Shown here: piece after piece, positions 44,348 through 52,067 of the stretch | How positions within the stretch are numbered: the stretch's first letter is position 1 | How the letters are laid out: each line of letters begins with the position of its first letter | Position numbers and translations under genes: made by a program | The notes under the pieces: generated by a model | What the model saw: only the letters and a program-made list of their open reading frames with translations | The model's database searches: none | Told to the model about the DNA's origin: nothing | Origin: Thermoanaerobaculum sp. | Lineage (GTDB): Bacteria; Acidobacteriota; Thermoanaerobaculia; Multivoradales; UBA5704 | Assembly: GCA_021154885.1 (NCBI GenBank) | Contig: JAJKHS010000046.1 | Coordinates: 1 to 60,639 of the forward strand | DNA: 60,639 nt | Direction of reading: 5' to 3'

Positions 44348-44375
44348 AGGGGCGTGCCCCGGAGGACACGCCCCT
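44348..44375 (-). terminator. Hairpin after the small frameshifted gene
   Basis: A perfect 9-bp stem (aggggcgtg 44348-44356 with cacgcccct 44367-44375) starts 24 nt after the stop at 44400. On the minus strand it is followed by GTGTTTCTGA, a weak U-run. Confidence 0.55.
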
Positions 44376-44399
44376 CCCATCCTCACTGCTGCTCCGAAC

Positions 44400-44790
44400 C
44401 TACGGCTTCGGCGCCAGCGGCTGCGGGACCGGGGCCGGAGTCGGCACCGGAGCCTTCACCACCTTCGCCCGGCGGAAGGGCTGAACCCCGAACTCCACCA
44501 GCTTCTCGTTGCGGTTGCCGAAGTGCTCCTTGACTCCCGTGCGCAGGAAGGTCGAGAGCTTCTTGCCGTCCGCCAGCAGGGTCTTCAGCCGCTGCGAAAT
44601 CTGCTGCTTTGAGGCGGCATGGAGATCCTGCTGGGTCACCAGGGTGCGAACCTCCTCCAGCAGCGCCTGGAGCTTCGCCCGCGGCGCCTCCAGGTGGGGC
44701 AGGTCGGCGATGTTCGCCAGCAGGGAGACGAGAATCCTCTCCCACTTGGGTGATGACGTCGGCATAACGGGTCTGCTGCTTGTTGGCCAT
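44400..44790 (-). CDS. Small hypothetical protein, interrupted by a one-base frameshift
   Basis: The ATG at 44790 has an excellent AAAGGAG and encodes MANKQQTRYADVIT. The continuing sense (KWERILVSLLANIADLPHLE...) is one base out of frame from the ggg run at 44748-44750. Removing one base joins them into about 130 residues: helices rich in Leu/Glu, LKTLLADGKKLSTFLR, and a Pro-rich end (APVPTPAPVPQPLAPKP). The family is not recognised. A perfect consensus promoter lies ~220 bp upstream. The shift may be a sequencing error in a homopolymer, as may be the case in the TIR gene. Confidence 0.65.
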
Positions 44791-45017
44791 GATACTTCTC
44801 CTTTGTTTTGAAACGGTTGCGGTCTCGGCGCCCGCCGGGGAACACCCCCGGAGTCGACGCCTCCACCACGGTTTTGCACACACACTTCTCCTGCGGCTCG
44901 TCCTCGAGCCTTTTTCCACCTCCTTCCAGTGGATCATGCAACCACTTCGTGGATTGATCCTCGCCGCTCTGCCCACGCTCCGGCGAGATCGACTTGTTTT
45001 ACGACGACAACGATGCC

Positions 45018-45045
45018 ATTATAGCCACCGCCTTGAGGCTGTCAA
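45018..45045 (-). promoter_or_regulatory. Perfect-consensus sigma-70 promoter
   Basis: On the minus strand TTGACA (45040-45045) and TATAAT (45018-45023) are separated by 16 bp. This is the best promoter match in the window. Transcription from about 45011 would carry a ~220-nt leader into the gene at 44790 and, if the hairpin at 44348 is passed, into the lanthipeptide genes. Confidence 0.85.
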
Positions 45046-45433
45046 GCCCCTTTTTGAGACGAGATGCTCGAAGCTTGAGAAGACTCCGGGCGGCCTTGAG
45101 ACGATGCGCCGAGTCCTGCTGGAGACGAGATCAGCCCTGCGACGCGGGACGTCAGGGCGAAGAGGCAGGGGCGCAACGTTGTGACGGATCGTGCCAGTCC
45201 CGAGGGCTGCGCTCCGGACCTGGAACGCCCCGCCTCAACACCGGCAGGGCGGATTCAAGGGCGGAGCGAGCCGGGGACCGGCCTGTTGCGCGGCGCGGCA
45301 AGGCTGCGCAGCGGCGGGCGGGGACGGGAAGAGGCGCCGCCAGCCTGGAACGGTCCGCGGCGGGCTTGCGCCGGCCGGGCTCAGCGCCGCGCGGCGGCGA
45401 CCCAGGGGAGCGGGGAGCCGCCAGAGCTTGCAG

Positions 45434-45461
45434 CGGAGCGTCGCACGCTTGCGACGCTCCG
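45434..45461. other. Perfect 11-bp stem-loop
   Basis: CGGAGCGTCGC (45434-45444) and GCGACGCTCCG (45451-45461) flank a 6-nt loop. On the plus strand the stem is followed by a boxA-like TTCTTTGACAAT. It may be a terminator or part of an RNA element. Confidence 0.5.
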
Positions 45462-45496
45462 CCGGAAGGGTCGTTCTTTGACAATCGACGTACCGG

Positions 45497-45549
45497 GTGC
45501 CGGCCCGAGCGCCGGGAAGGGGGAGCGGGGCCCCCTTCCGGGCCGGCAC
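45497..45549. terminator. Long two-tier hairpin after HTH gene
   Basis: The outer arms GTGCCGGCCCG (45497-45507) and CGGGCCGGCAC (45539-45549) are perfect. An inner stem, GAAGGGGG with CCCCCTTC, lies inside. It starts 34 bp after the HTH stop on the minus strand and lacks a U-run, so it may be a rho-dependent end structure. Confidence 0.5.
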
Positions 45550-45582
45550 TCGTCCTTCCTTGTACGGAATGGGCTCGCGCGC

Positions 45583-46047
45583 CTATTCCGGCTCGCCGTC
45601 CGCCTCGTCCTCGGCCTCCGCGGCCGCCGCAAGATCCCTGGCGAGGGCGCCGAAGACGCGGCCGAGCGACCGCCGGAAAGCGGTCGTCATCTCGTCCTCC
45701 ATGAGCTGGGCCTGGGCCTCGTTGCGGTACATGATCGTGCCGGTGGGCGCCGTGCCCCCGACCCGCCGCCACAGCTCGACCGCCGACTTGCTGGGCGGAT
45801 CCCGCAGCGCCGGATAGACGAAGGCGAGGAGCTCTTCCGGCATCATGTCCAGCGCATCCGCGATGTCCATGACGTGCTCGACCTTGAGCTCGATGGTCCC
45901 CGCGAACACCCGGCTCAGGTAGCCGAAGCTGTAGCCCAGCTTCTTCTCGATGTCGCGGACGGAGAACCCGAGGAGCCGGATGGCGGACTTCAAGGTGTCG
46001 AGGACGTGCTTCACGTCGGGGCGGATGGTGGGCTTGGTCTTGGCCAT
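45583..46047 (-). CDS. XRE-like HTH regulator
   Basis: The 154-residue protein has helix-turn-helix-like helices IRLLGFSVRDIEKKLGYSFGYLSRVFAG and ELKVEHVMDIADALDMMPEELLAFVYP. The C-terminal half is acidic (AAAEAEDEADGEPE). ATG at 46047 is used; the frame is open to 46194, but that extension lacks sense. It is divergent from the amidase gene, and the shared region contains tandem AGGAAGCAC repeats (near 46086-46104) that could be its operator. Confidence 0.68.
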   Translation of the reverse strand: MAKTKPTIRPDVKHVLDTLKSAIRLLGFSVRDIEKKLGYSFGYLSRVFAGTIELKVEHVMDIADALDMMPEELLAFVYPALRDPPSKSAVELWRRVGGTAPTGTIMYRNEAQAQLMEDEMTTAFRRSLGRVFGALARDLAAAAEAEDEADGEPE

Positions 46048-46142
46048 GGGGGGTAATTTAGCGCAGATCCCCAGCGCCAGCATTCGGAAGCACCAGGAAG
46101 CACTAGGAATCATCGGGAACGATCCGGAATGGCCGATCCTAC

Positions 46143-46172
46143 TTGCCAAAGGTCTCAAACAAGGCGCAAAAT
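46143..46172 (+). promoter_or_regulatory. Possible amidase promoter
   Basis: TTGCCA (46143-46148) and CAAAAT (46167-46172) are 18 bp apart. They lie 39 bp before the amidase ATG and downstream of the AGGAAGCAC repeats. The -10 match is moderate. Confidence 0.4.
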
Positions 46173-46211
46173 CTCTCCAGAACCGCGGTGACAAGCAGAG
46201 GAGGATGAGAG

Positions 46212-46787
46212 ATGCCCGGCTGGAAAGGGATCGTGGGAGCCAGCTTCAACCCGGACGAGTTCGACGCCTACTGCCACACGCTCCAGTGGCTTGCCTGGCG
46301 CCCCTCGTTCATCGTCCTGCACAACACCGGGGCGCCGTCCCTGGCACAGCGCCCGAACGGCTTGACCAAGAAGCACATCCAGGGCCTGGAGGCGTTCTAC
46401 CGCGACGAACAGAAGTGGAGCGCTGGTCCGCATCTGTTCGTCGACGACCGGCAGATCTGGGTCTTCACCCCTCTCACCGTCTCCGGCGTCCACTCCCCGT
46501 CCTGGAACAAGGTGGCGCTCGGGGTCGAGATGCTGGGGGATTACGAGAAGGAGGCGTTCGACGGCGGCCGGGGGTTGAAGGTGCGGACGAACGCCGTGGC
46601 GGCCCTGGCGACCCTGAACGCCATCCTCGGGTTCGAGAGCCAGACGATGCGGCTCCACCGTGAGGATCCGCTGACCACGCACGCCTGTCCGGGCAAGAAC
46701 GTGCGCAAGCTGGAGGTGATCCAGGAGGTGCAGGACCTGATCCTCTCCCGCCACCCCGGGGAGCACGCACTCAAGCCGGTCGCTTGA
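46212..46787 (+). CDS. N-acetylmuramoyl-L-alanine amidase (Amidase_2/PGRP-like)
   Basis: The 191-residue zinc amidase would cut the muramoyl-alanine bond of peptidoglycan. Zinc ligands are H37 (IVLHNTG), H149 and C159 (LHREDPLTTHACPGKN). No signal peptide is visible, which resembles phage endolysins, but no other phage genes are near. AGAGGAGG precedes the ATG. Its 3' end overlaps the opposing permease gene by 17 bp. Confidence 0.8.
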   Translation: MPGWKGIVGASFNPDEFDAYCHTLQWLAWRPSFIVLHNTGAPSLAQRPNGLTKKHIQGLEAFYRDEQKWSAGPHLFVDDRQIWVFTPLTVSGVHSPSWNKVALGVEMLGDYEKEAFDGGRGLKVRTNAVAALATLNAILGFESQTMRLHREDPLTTHACPGKNVRKLEVIQEVQDLILSRHPGEHALKPVA

Positions 46788-48201
46788 GATTGCCCGCGGT
46801 GGGCAGGACCGCGCGGAGGACGCCGTTGAGCAGGATACCGAGCGTGATGGCGATGACCACGCCGTTGCCCAGGAACAGCCGGGCCGAGGGGGGCAGCGCC
46901 GCAAACCACTCCTTACGGGCGGCGGCGGCGAGCGGCAGCGTGAGAGCGGCCATCAGGGAGATGGCCGTGGTCAGGAGCCAGGCCTCGTCCTTCTTGCCGC
47001 AGCCGAGAAGGCGCAGACCGACGGTGGCGATCATGCCGCAGATCACCAGGAACACGGCGCCCACGATCGGCCGCGGAATCAGCACCAGCAGCGCCCCGAG
47101 CTTCGGCGACAGGCCGTAGAGCAGCAGCAGGACCGCGGCCACCTGCACCACCCGGCGGCTGGCGACCCGCGTGGTGGCGATCACCCCCGTGTTCTGGGCG
47201 TACGTCGTCAGCGGCAGCGCGCCGAATAGCGGGCCGACGGCCGAGGCGATCCCCTCGACCGTGATGCCGCGGCGGATGTGCCGGACGGTGTACGTGATCC
47301 CCGAGACGGCGCAGGTTCCCGCATAGTCGCCGATCGACTCGGCGATCGAGCCCACGAAGCCGACGATCACGCCGATCACCGCGCCGCCCGCGAGCTGCCA
47401 GCCAAGACCCGGGCCGCCGAACGCGAACAGCCGGGGGAGCCCGAACCAGCGCGCCCGCTCCAGGGCGGAGAAATCCGCGACGCCGAGGAGGCCGGCGGCC
47501 CCCACGCCGAAGATCATCAAGCTGAAGAAAATGGCGCCGCGAGCGAGCACCCCGAGCCGGAACCGATACCCGATCACCGTCAGCACGACCACCGAGAGCA
47601 CGCTGGCGGCGGCGAGGCCGAGCATCGTGAGGCTGGAATCGGCGAAGACCCAGCCGCCGGCCACCCGGGCGAGCGAGGCGCCGATGGTGAGCACCACGAT
47701 GCCGCAGACATAGGGCGGCAGGAACCGGCGCAGCGGCGCCAGCACGCCGCTCGCCCCCACCACGGTCTCGAAGATCCCGGCGACGAAGCCCGCCATCCAC
47801 ATCGCCGGCGCGCCGTAGATCGACCCCGCCGTGGCCATGGCCCCCGTATCCGTAGCCGAGGGACCGAGCACCGACGGCAGGCGGTTGCCCCAGGTCACGT
47901 TGACGAAGGTGGCGATCCCCATGAGCGTCAGGCACGCGGAGATCATCGCCGCCGCCTGTTCCGCGCTGTACCCCACTGCGGCCGCCACCATCAAGGGCAG
48001 CACGTACGGCGACACGTCGACCAGCGTATGCTGCCAGGCATAGAGCAGCGTCTCCAGCGGCGGCGGCACGTCGTCGACGCCGTAGTGGGGCGGGAGGATC
48101 TCGAGGTCCTCGGCCCAGACGCGTTCGTCGCCGGACGTTGCTGAGGGAACCGGGATGGCCGGTGTCCGCTCTTCGCGCGTTCGCAGGCTTTCGGTGCTCA
48201 C
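46771..48201 (-). CDS. NCS2 family xanthine/uracil permease
   Basis: The 476-residue permease has about 12-14 spans. It carries NCS2 features such as LLYAWQHTLVDVSPYVLPLM, GPSATDTGAMATAGSIYG, the substrate-site glutamate in GSIAESIGDYAG, and GALPLTTYAQNTGVIATTRVASR. It probably imports xanthine, urate or uracil by proton symport, fitting the purine-degradation genes to its right. The start is GTG at 48201. Confidence 0.88.
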   Translation of the reverse strand: MSTESLRTREERTPAIPVPSATSGDERVWAEDLEILPPHYGVDDVPPPLETLLYAWQHTLVDVSPYVLPLMVAAAVGYSAEQAAAMISACLTLMGIATFVNVTWGNRLPSVLGPSATDTGAMATAGSIYGAPAMWMAGFVAGIFETVVGASGVLAPLRRFLPPYVCGIVVLTIGASLARVAGGWVFADSSLTMLGLAAASVLSVVVLTVIGYRFRLGVLARGAIFFSLMIFGVGAAGLLGVADFSALERARWFGLPRLFAFGGPGLGWQLAGGAVIGVIVGFVGSIAESIGDYAGTCAVSGITYTVRHIRRGITVEGIASAVGPLFGALPLTTYAQNTGVIATTRVASRRVVQVAAVLLLLYGLSPKLGALLVLIPRPIVGAVFLVICGMIATVGLRLLGCGKKDEAWLLTTAISLMAALTLPLAAAARKEWFAALPPSARLFLGNGVVIAITLGILLNGVLRAVLPTAGNLKRPA

Positions 48202-48232
48202 CGAAGCCGATTCTATGCGAACGTGGGCGAGC

Positions 48233-48616
48233 TCACTCCGCTTTCGGGTCGTACTGCATGGCGCCTGCGACGTTCCCCTCGGTATCCTCGAAAAAGATGA
48301 GATGACCGACCGTGACGATCGTGGTCCTCTCCATGATGACGCGGCCGCCGTTTGCGCGCACCGCCGCCGCGACCTGGTCGACGTCGTCCACCGCGATCGA
48401 GCACTCGTAGCCGATCATGGGTTTCCCGGGAATGAGCTCCCGCCGGCCTTGGAGCGCGCCCTGGATTCCCGGCTCCTTCTCGGTGCCGGTCTTGATGAGG
48501 AAAAAGTTGGGAGGGCCCCACGACTCGAACTTCCAGCCGAAGACCCCCTCGTAGAAGCGGCGCGCCCGCGCCAGGTCATCCGCGTTGATGGCGAAGTGCC
48601 GGATGTCGTTAGCCAC
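48233..48616 (-). CDS. VOC (glyoxalase/bleomycin-resistance) family protein
   Basis: The 127-residue, two beta-alpha-beta-beta-beta-module protein reads IRHFAINADDLARARRFYEGVFGWKF at the N-terminus and IFFEDTEGNVAGAMQYD at the C-terminus, with metal-type His and Glu positions. Substrate is unknown. GTG at 48616 is used because AAGGAGGA lies just upstream; the frame extends to 48685. It is divergent from the AraC regulator. Confidence 0.82.
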   Translation of the reverse strand: MANDIRHFAINADDLARARRFYEGVFGWKFESWGPPNFFLIKTGTEKEPGIQGALQGRRELIPGKPMIGYECSIAVDDVDQVAAAVRANGGRVIMERTTIVTVGHLIFFEDTEGNVAGAMQYDPKAE

Positions 48617-48698
48617 TTTTTGGTCCTCCTTCGGGTTGGGAGTTGCCGGACTTGAGCTGCACCTCATGGTAGCGATCGGCCGCATCGTTGTCCTGCGC

Positions 48699-48704
48699 TA
48701 CAAT
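48699..48704 (+). promoter_or_regulatory. -10 box of AraC-type gene, leaderless start
   Basis: TACAAT ends 8 nt before the ATG at 48713. There is no good -35 at the usual distance and no Shine-Dalgarno sequence, so an activator may be needed and the transcript may be leaderless. Confidence 0.4.
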
Positions 48705-48712
48705 GCCATCCG

Positions 48713-49492
48713 ATGTCGAAAAAGCGACAGCCGTTGGAAGACGACGACGGCATCCTGGTGCGGAGCTGGGCGACGACGCACCGAAGCGGCTCGGAGATCC
48801 CCTCGCGGTCCTACGACTGGGACCAGCTCGCCTATGCGTCGCAAGGGGTGATGACCGTCCACACGTCCCAGGGGACCTGGGTGGTGCCGCCGCACCGCGC
48901 GGTCTGGATTCCCGCCGACGTCGTGTACCGCGTCGAGATGTCCGGCAAAGTTTCGGTACGCACGCTCTTCTTCGTCGCCGGATTCGCCCGCCGGCTGCCG
49001 GGCCGGTGCCAGGCGGTCAACGTCTCGCCGCTGATGCGGGAGCTCGTGCTCCATGCCGTGCGGCTCGGGATGCTCCGGCGCAGCGTGCCGTCCGAGGCGC
49101 GGCTGGCGAGGGTGGTCGTCGATCAGCTCGAGACTCTGCCGACGGTGCCTCTCCAACTCCCCATGCCGCGCGATGCGCGAGCGCGGAGGGCGGCGGAGCG
49201 GTTGTGCCGCGGCCCGGGAGAGCCGGAATCGCTCGACGAGGCGGCGCGGGTGGCGGGCGCCAGCAAGCGCACTCTGGAGCGGCTCTTCCGCAGCGAGACG
49301 TCGATGACGCTGGGGCGCTGGCGGCAGCGCCTGCGGCTGATCGAGGCGCTACGCCTCCTCGCCGCCGGCCAGCCGGTCACCCGCGTCGCACTCGACGTGG
49401 GCTACGACAGCCCGAGCGCCTTCATCACCGCCTTCCGCCGCGAGCTCGGCACGACCCCCGGACGCTATTTCGAGAGCTCCACGCCTCTCTGA
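48713..49492 (+). CDS. AraC-family transcriptional regulator
   Basis: The 259-residue protein has a cupin-like sensor domain (YDWDQLAYASQGVMTV, WVVPPHRAVWIPADV). The C-terminal double helix-turn-helix reads ESLDEAARVAGASKRTLERLF and TRVALDVGYDSPSAFITAFRRELGTTPGRYF. It converges on the secreted-protein gene with a 2-bp gap. The divergent VOC gene is a plausible target. Confidence 0.88.
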   Translation: MSKKRQPLEDDDGILVRSWATTHRSGSEIPSRSYDWDQLAYASQGVMTVHTSQGTWVVPPHRAVWIPADVVYRVEMSGKVSVRTLFFVAGFARRLPGRCQAVNVSPLMRELVLHAVRLGMLRRSVPSEARLARVVVDQLETLPTVPLQLPMPRDARARRAAERLCRGPGEPESLDEAARVAGASKRTLERLFRSETSMTLGRWRQRLRLIEALRLLAAGQPVTRVALDVGYDSPSAFITAFRRELGTTPGRYFESSTPL

Positions 49493-49494
49493 CC

Positions 49495-50499
49495 TCACGG
49501 ACAGGTCGCGAAGGCCGAGCTGTCCAGCATGGGCGGGAACGGCCTGCCCTGCGGGTTGTTGTAGGTCTTGACGACCCCGGTCTGGGTGTCGGTGACGGTG
49601 ATCGTCACCTGCACGTCCGTCAAGCCGGCGGAATAGACCCAGTACCGGTTATTGAAGGTACAGGCGTTCAGCACCTTGACCACCACCTCGACGTTGTTCG
49701 AGCTGAAGAACCACAGATAACCGGTCTCGTCCGTGAGCTTGACGACCTGCGCCTGGCCGCTCAGACCGCTGGTGGTGCTGAAGGTCGCCTCCACCCGGAA
49801 ACGGTTGTTGTTGAGGCAGAGGGCGGTCGCGCTGGGCGTGCAGCCCGTCGCCGCCGGCGTCGGATCCAGACGGATGCCCAGGGCCCGCGGCGGAGCGCTG
49901 GCGTACAGCGACTGCGTACTGGCCCAGGAAGCCCCGCTGTTGCCGCTGCCGTAGCTCGTGCGCTGCGTCGTCGACGACGAGTTGTCGCCGCAGAGCGCGA
50001 TGTTGCCTCCAGGCCAGCGCACGCCGACGTACACGACGTTGTCCGGCAGCACGATGCCGGAGCCGGAGAAGTTGACCGAGTAGAACTGGAACCCCCCCGC
50101 GACCGGGATGGCGCTGGCGGTCGCGGGCACGGACCCCAGGAACGTCCCCGGCCCACCTCCGGGACCATCGTCGTTGTAGACGACGGCCTCGAAGCTCATG
50201 CTCGGAGGAGCGGCAGAATTCGCGCGGGTGAAGCAGGCACAGACCTGGTCGAGCCGGTTCGTCCCCGGAGGCAGAGTGAACTTCATCACCAGCGTGGCGT
50301 CCCCGGGATTGCCGCTGCCGATGGTGTAGCCGGCGGTGAAGGTGCCGCTGTCATAGACGATCCCGCCGCTGCACTGCGGGGTCGCCGCCTTCTGCTCCTC
50401 CACCGGCATCGGGATGGTTTGCGGTTCGAATACCTGCGCCGCGCACGGGACCGCAAGGCCCACGAGAACAAGGGCGTTGACGAAGTATTTCTTGAGCAT
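49495..50499 (-). CDS. Secreted protein with Thermoanaerobaculia-type C-terminal domain
   Basis: The 334-residue protein has signal peptide MLKKYFVNALVLVGLAVPCAAQ. The middle beta domain (residues ~50-200) carries cysteines and Ser/Gly/Asn-rich loops. The C-terminal domain begins ALCLNNNRFRVEATF, continues GYLWFFSSNNVEVVVKVLNAC and ends VTITVTDTQTGVVKTYNNPQG. This module is recurrent in extracellular proteins of Acidobacteriota. Function is unknown. CAGGAGAAAA precedes the ATG at 50499; the frame is open to 50580 without reason. Confidence 0.75.
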   Translation of the reverse strand: MLKKYFVNALVLVGLAVPCAAQVFEPQTIPMPVEEQKAATPQCSGGIVYDSGTFTAGYTIGSGNPGDATLVMKFTLPPGTNRLDQVCACFTRANSAAPPSMSFEAVVYNDDGPGGGPGTFLGSVPATASAIPVAGGFQFYSVNFSGSGIVLPDNVVYVGVRWPGGNIALCGDNSSSTTQRTSYGSGNSGASWASTQSLYASAPPRALGIRLDPTPAATGCTPSATALCLNNNRFRVEATFSTTSGLSGQAQVVKLTDETGYLWFFSSNNVEVVVKVLNACTFNNRYWVYSAGLTDVQVTITVTDTQTGVVKTYNNPQGRPFPPMLDSSAFATCP

Positions 50500-50622
50500 G
50501 ATTTTCTCCTGGCCCGTCAGGGCAAACGTGCCGGGAGGAGTGCTCAACGCAGGAGCAAATAACGAGAGATCGCACTCCACCCCAGGATTTCTCTGGAGTG
50601 CACGTTGCGAGCCAGGGAGGTT

Positions 50623-51999
50623 CTAGAGCTCGATCCCCGACCGCCGGATCAGCTCCCCGAGATGTCGCTCGGACTGGCGGTAGATCTCGGCGAGATCAAG
50701 CCGGGTGAGGCGGCCGTCTTCGACCTTGAGGCGCCCTTCGATCAGGACATGGCGGACGGTGGCGCGGGAGGCGCCGAAGGCGACGAGGTCGTGCGGGTCG
50801 GCCTGGGGGGCGGCCCAGAGCTCGGGGCGGCCGGCGGCGAGCACCACGAGGTCGGCGCGCTTGCCGGGCTCGATCGAGCCGATCTCGTCCTGGAGATTGA
50901 GGGCGCGGGCGCCTTCGCTGGTGGCAAGGCGGAGGGCGTCGAGTCCGGAGAAGGCGTCGGGGCCGTGCCTGACCTTCTGGAGGAGGGCGGCCAGGCGGAC
51001 CTCGGCGAAGTTGTCGAGCTGATTGCTGCACGCAGTGGCGTCGGTGCCGATGCCCACCGGCACGCCGGTGCGGCGGATGGCCAGGAGATCAGCGATCCCG
51101 GAGCCGAGCTTGAGGTTCGAGCTGGGACAGTGGACGACGCTGAAGCGGCCCTCGCGCACACGGTTGAGGTGCGCTCCGGTGATCCATACGCCATGGGCGA
51201 TGCGGAGGTCGGTCGCCAGCACGCCCTGGTCGGCGAAATATTCGATCTCGTCCCGTCCCCCCTTCAGCTTGCGCACGGCGAGCGTCTCGTCCCGCTGCTC
51301 CAAGGCGTGGGTGTGGACGGGCCAGCCGCGGCGAGATGCCAGCTCGCGGATCCCCACCCAGAGCGGGTCCGAGCAGGTGAGGACGAAGCGGGGATTGAGC
51401 ACGTAGCGCAGCCGCCCGCCCGGCCCGTCTTCGAAATGATCGCCCAGGGCCTCGGTCGCGGCGAGCGCCGCGTCGGTGTCCAGGCGCATGGCCTCGGGCA
51501 GGCCGTCGCCGCTGTCCATGAGGCACTGGCCGGCGAAAGCGCGCAGGCCCGAGTCAGTGATCGCCTGGAGCAGACCCCGCGCGCCGGGTCCGATGCCGAT
51601 GTCCTGGATCGTGGTGGTGCCGCTCAGCAGGCACTCGGCGGCGCCGAGCAGGCTGCACCAGTAGGCGCTCTCGTCGTCGTGGGCGGCCTCCAGCGGCCAG
51701 ATCCGCTCGCGCAGCCAGGAGAGCAGCCGCCGCTCCTCGGCCAATCCCCGGAAGAAGGTCTGGCCGAGGTGGATATGACCCTGGATCAGACCCGGCAGGA
51801 CCAGGCAGCCGGAGACGTCGAGCACCCGCGTGTCCGGCGGAGCCTCGGGCACGCCGAGCGATGCGATCCGGCCCTCCCGGATCAGGAGGTCCGCACCGCG
51901 TAGGACGGTCGCGCCGGCGTCCAGAGTGAGGAGGGTGCCGCCCTGGAGGAGGAGCGGGGGCTCGGCGGCTGAGGGCGCGGAGTCTTCCTTCAGGATCAT
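50623..51999 (-). CDS. Amidohydrolase, probable guanine/8-oxoguanine-type deaminase
   Basis: The 458-residue metal-dependent TIM barrel has HxH ligands in LIQGHIHLGQTFFRG, His in WPVHTHALEQ, then HGVWIT, HCPSSNLKLGSG and the metal Asp in GIGTDATACSNQLD. The family includes 8-oxoguanine, guanine and S-adenosylhomocysteine deaminases. The location next to allB, with xanthine-dehydrogenase genes nearby, favours a purine deaminase that supplies xanthine or urate, but the substrate is inferred. Confidence 0.78.
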   Translation of the reverse strand: MILKEDSAPSAAEPPLLLQGGTLLTLDAGATVLRGADLLIREGRIASLGVPEAPPDTRVLDVSGCLVLPGLIQGHIHLGQTFFRGLAEERRLLSWLRERIWPLEAAHDDESAYWCSLLGAAECLLSGTTTIQDIGIGPGARGLLQAITDSGLRAFAGQCLMDSGDGLPEAMRLDTDAALAATEALGDHFEDGPGGRLRYVLNPRFVLTCSDPLWVGIRELASRRGWPVHTHALEQRDETLAVRKLKGGRDEIEYFADQGVLATDLRIAHGVWITGAHLNRVREGRFSVVHCPSSNLKLGSGIADLLAIRRTGVPVGIGTDATACSNQLDNFAEVRLAALLQKVRHGPDAFSGLDALRLATSEGARALNLQDEIGSIEPGKRADLVVLAAGRPELWAAPQADPHDLVAFGASRATVRHVLIEGRLKVEDGRLTRLDLAEIYRQSERHLGELIRRSGIEL

Positions 52000-52000
52000 G

Positions 52001-52013
52001 AGGATCAGATCCT
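52001..52013. promoter_or_regulatory. Perfect palindrome in the deaminase-allB divergent region
   Basis: AGGATC-A-GATCCT sits directly before the deaminase start and 15 bp from the allB -35 box. It is a candidate operator for a local purine regulator. Confidence 0.4.
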
Positions 52014-52027
52014 ACAACGCCCCGGAG

Positions 52028-52056
52028 TTGACAGAGGGTGGAGGGGACGGCATACC
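52028..52056 (+). promoter_or_regulatory. allB operon promoter
   Basis: TTGACA (52028-52033), a 17-bp spacer and CATACC (52051-52056) precede the ATG at 52068 by 11 nt. The leader would be about 5 nt, with no Shine-Dalgarno sequence. Confidence 0.5.
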
Positions 52057-52067
52057 TTCCCCTCTGC

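Larger units (their letters stand above)
44791..45582. other. 792-bp region without a convincing gene
   Basis: The left part (44791-45011) is the long 5' leader expected from the consensus promoter at 45018-45045. The right part holds two strong hairpins (45434-45461 and 45497-45549) and a plus-strand boxA-like motif TCGTTCTTTGACAAT at 45471-45485. Frames in this region have no start signals and no protein-like sequence. Confidence 0.6.

Noticed and set aside
44740-44756. Programmed frameshifting in the small gene
   Set aside because: No downstream stimulatory structure or known slippery heptamer was seen; an indel in a short G/C run is simpler, and a similar one occurs in the TIR gene.
44383-44976. 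197-codon minus-strand frame covering the small gene
   Set aside because: Only MANKQQTRYADVIT has sense in this frame; the rest is a shadow of the frame ending at 44400.
45473-45486. TTGACA at about 45477 as a plus-strand promoter
   Set aside because: No -10 element lies at 15-19 bp; the motif fits a boxA-like sequence better.
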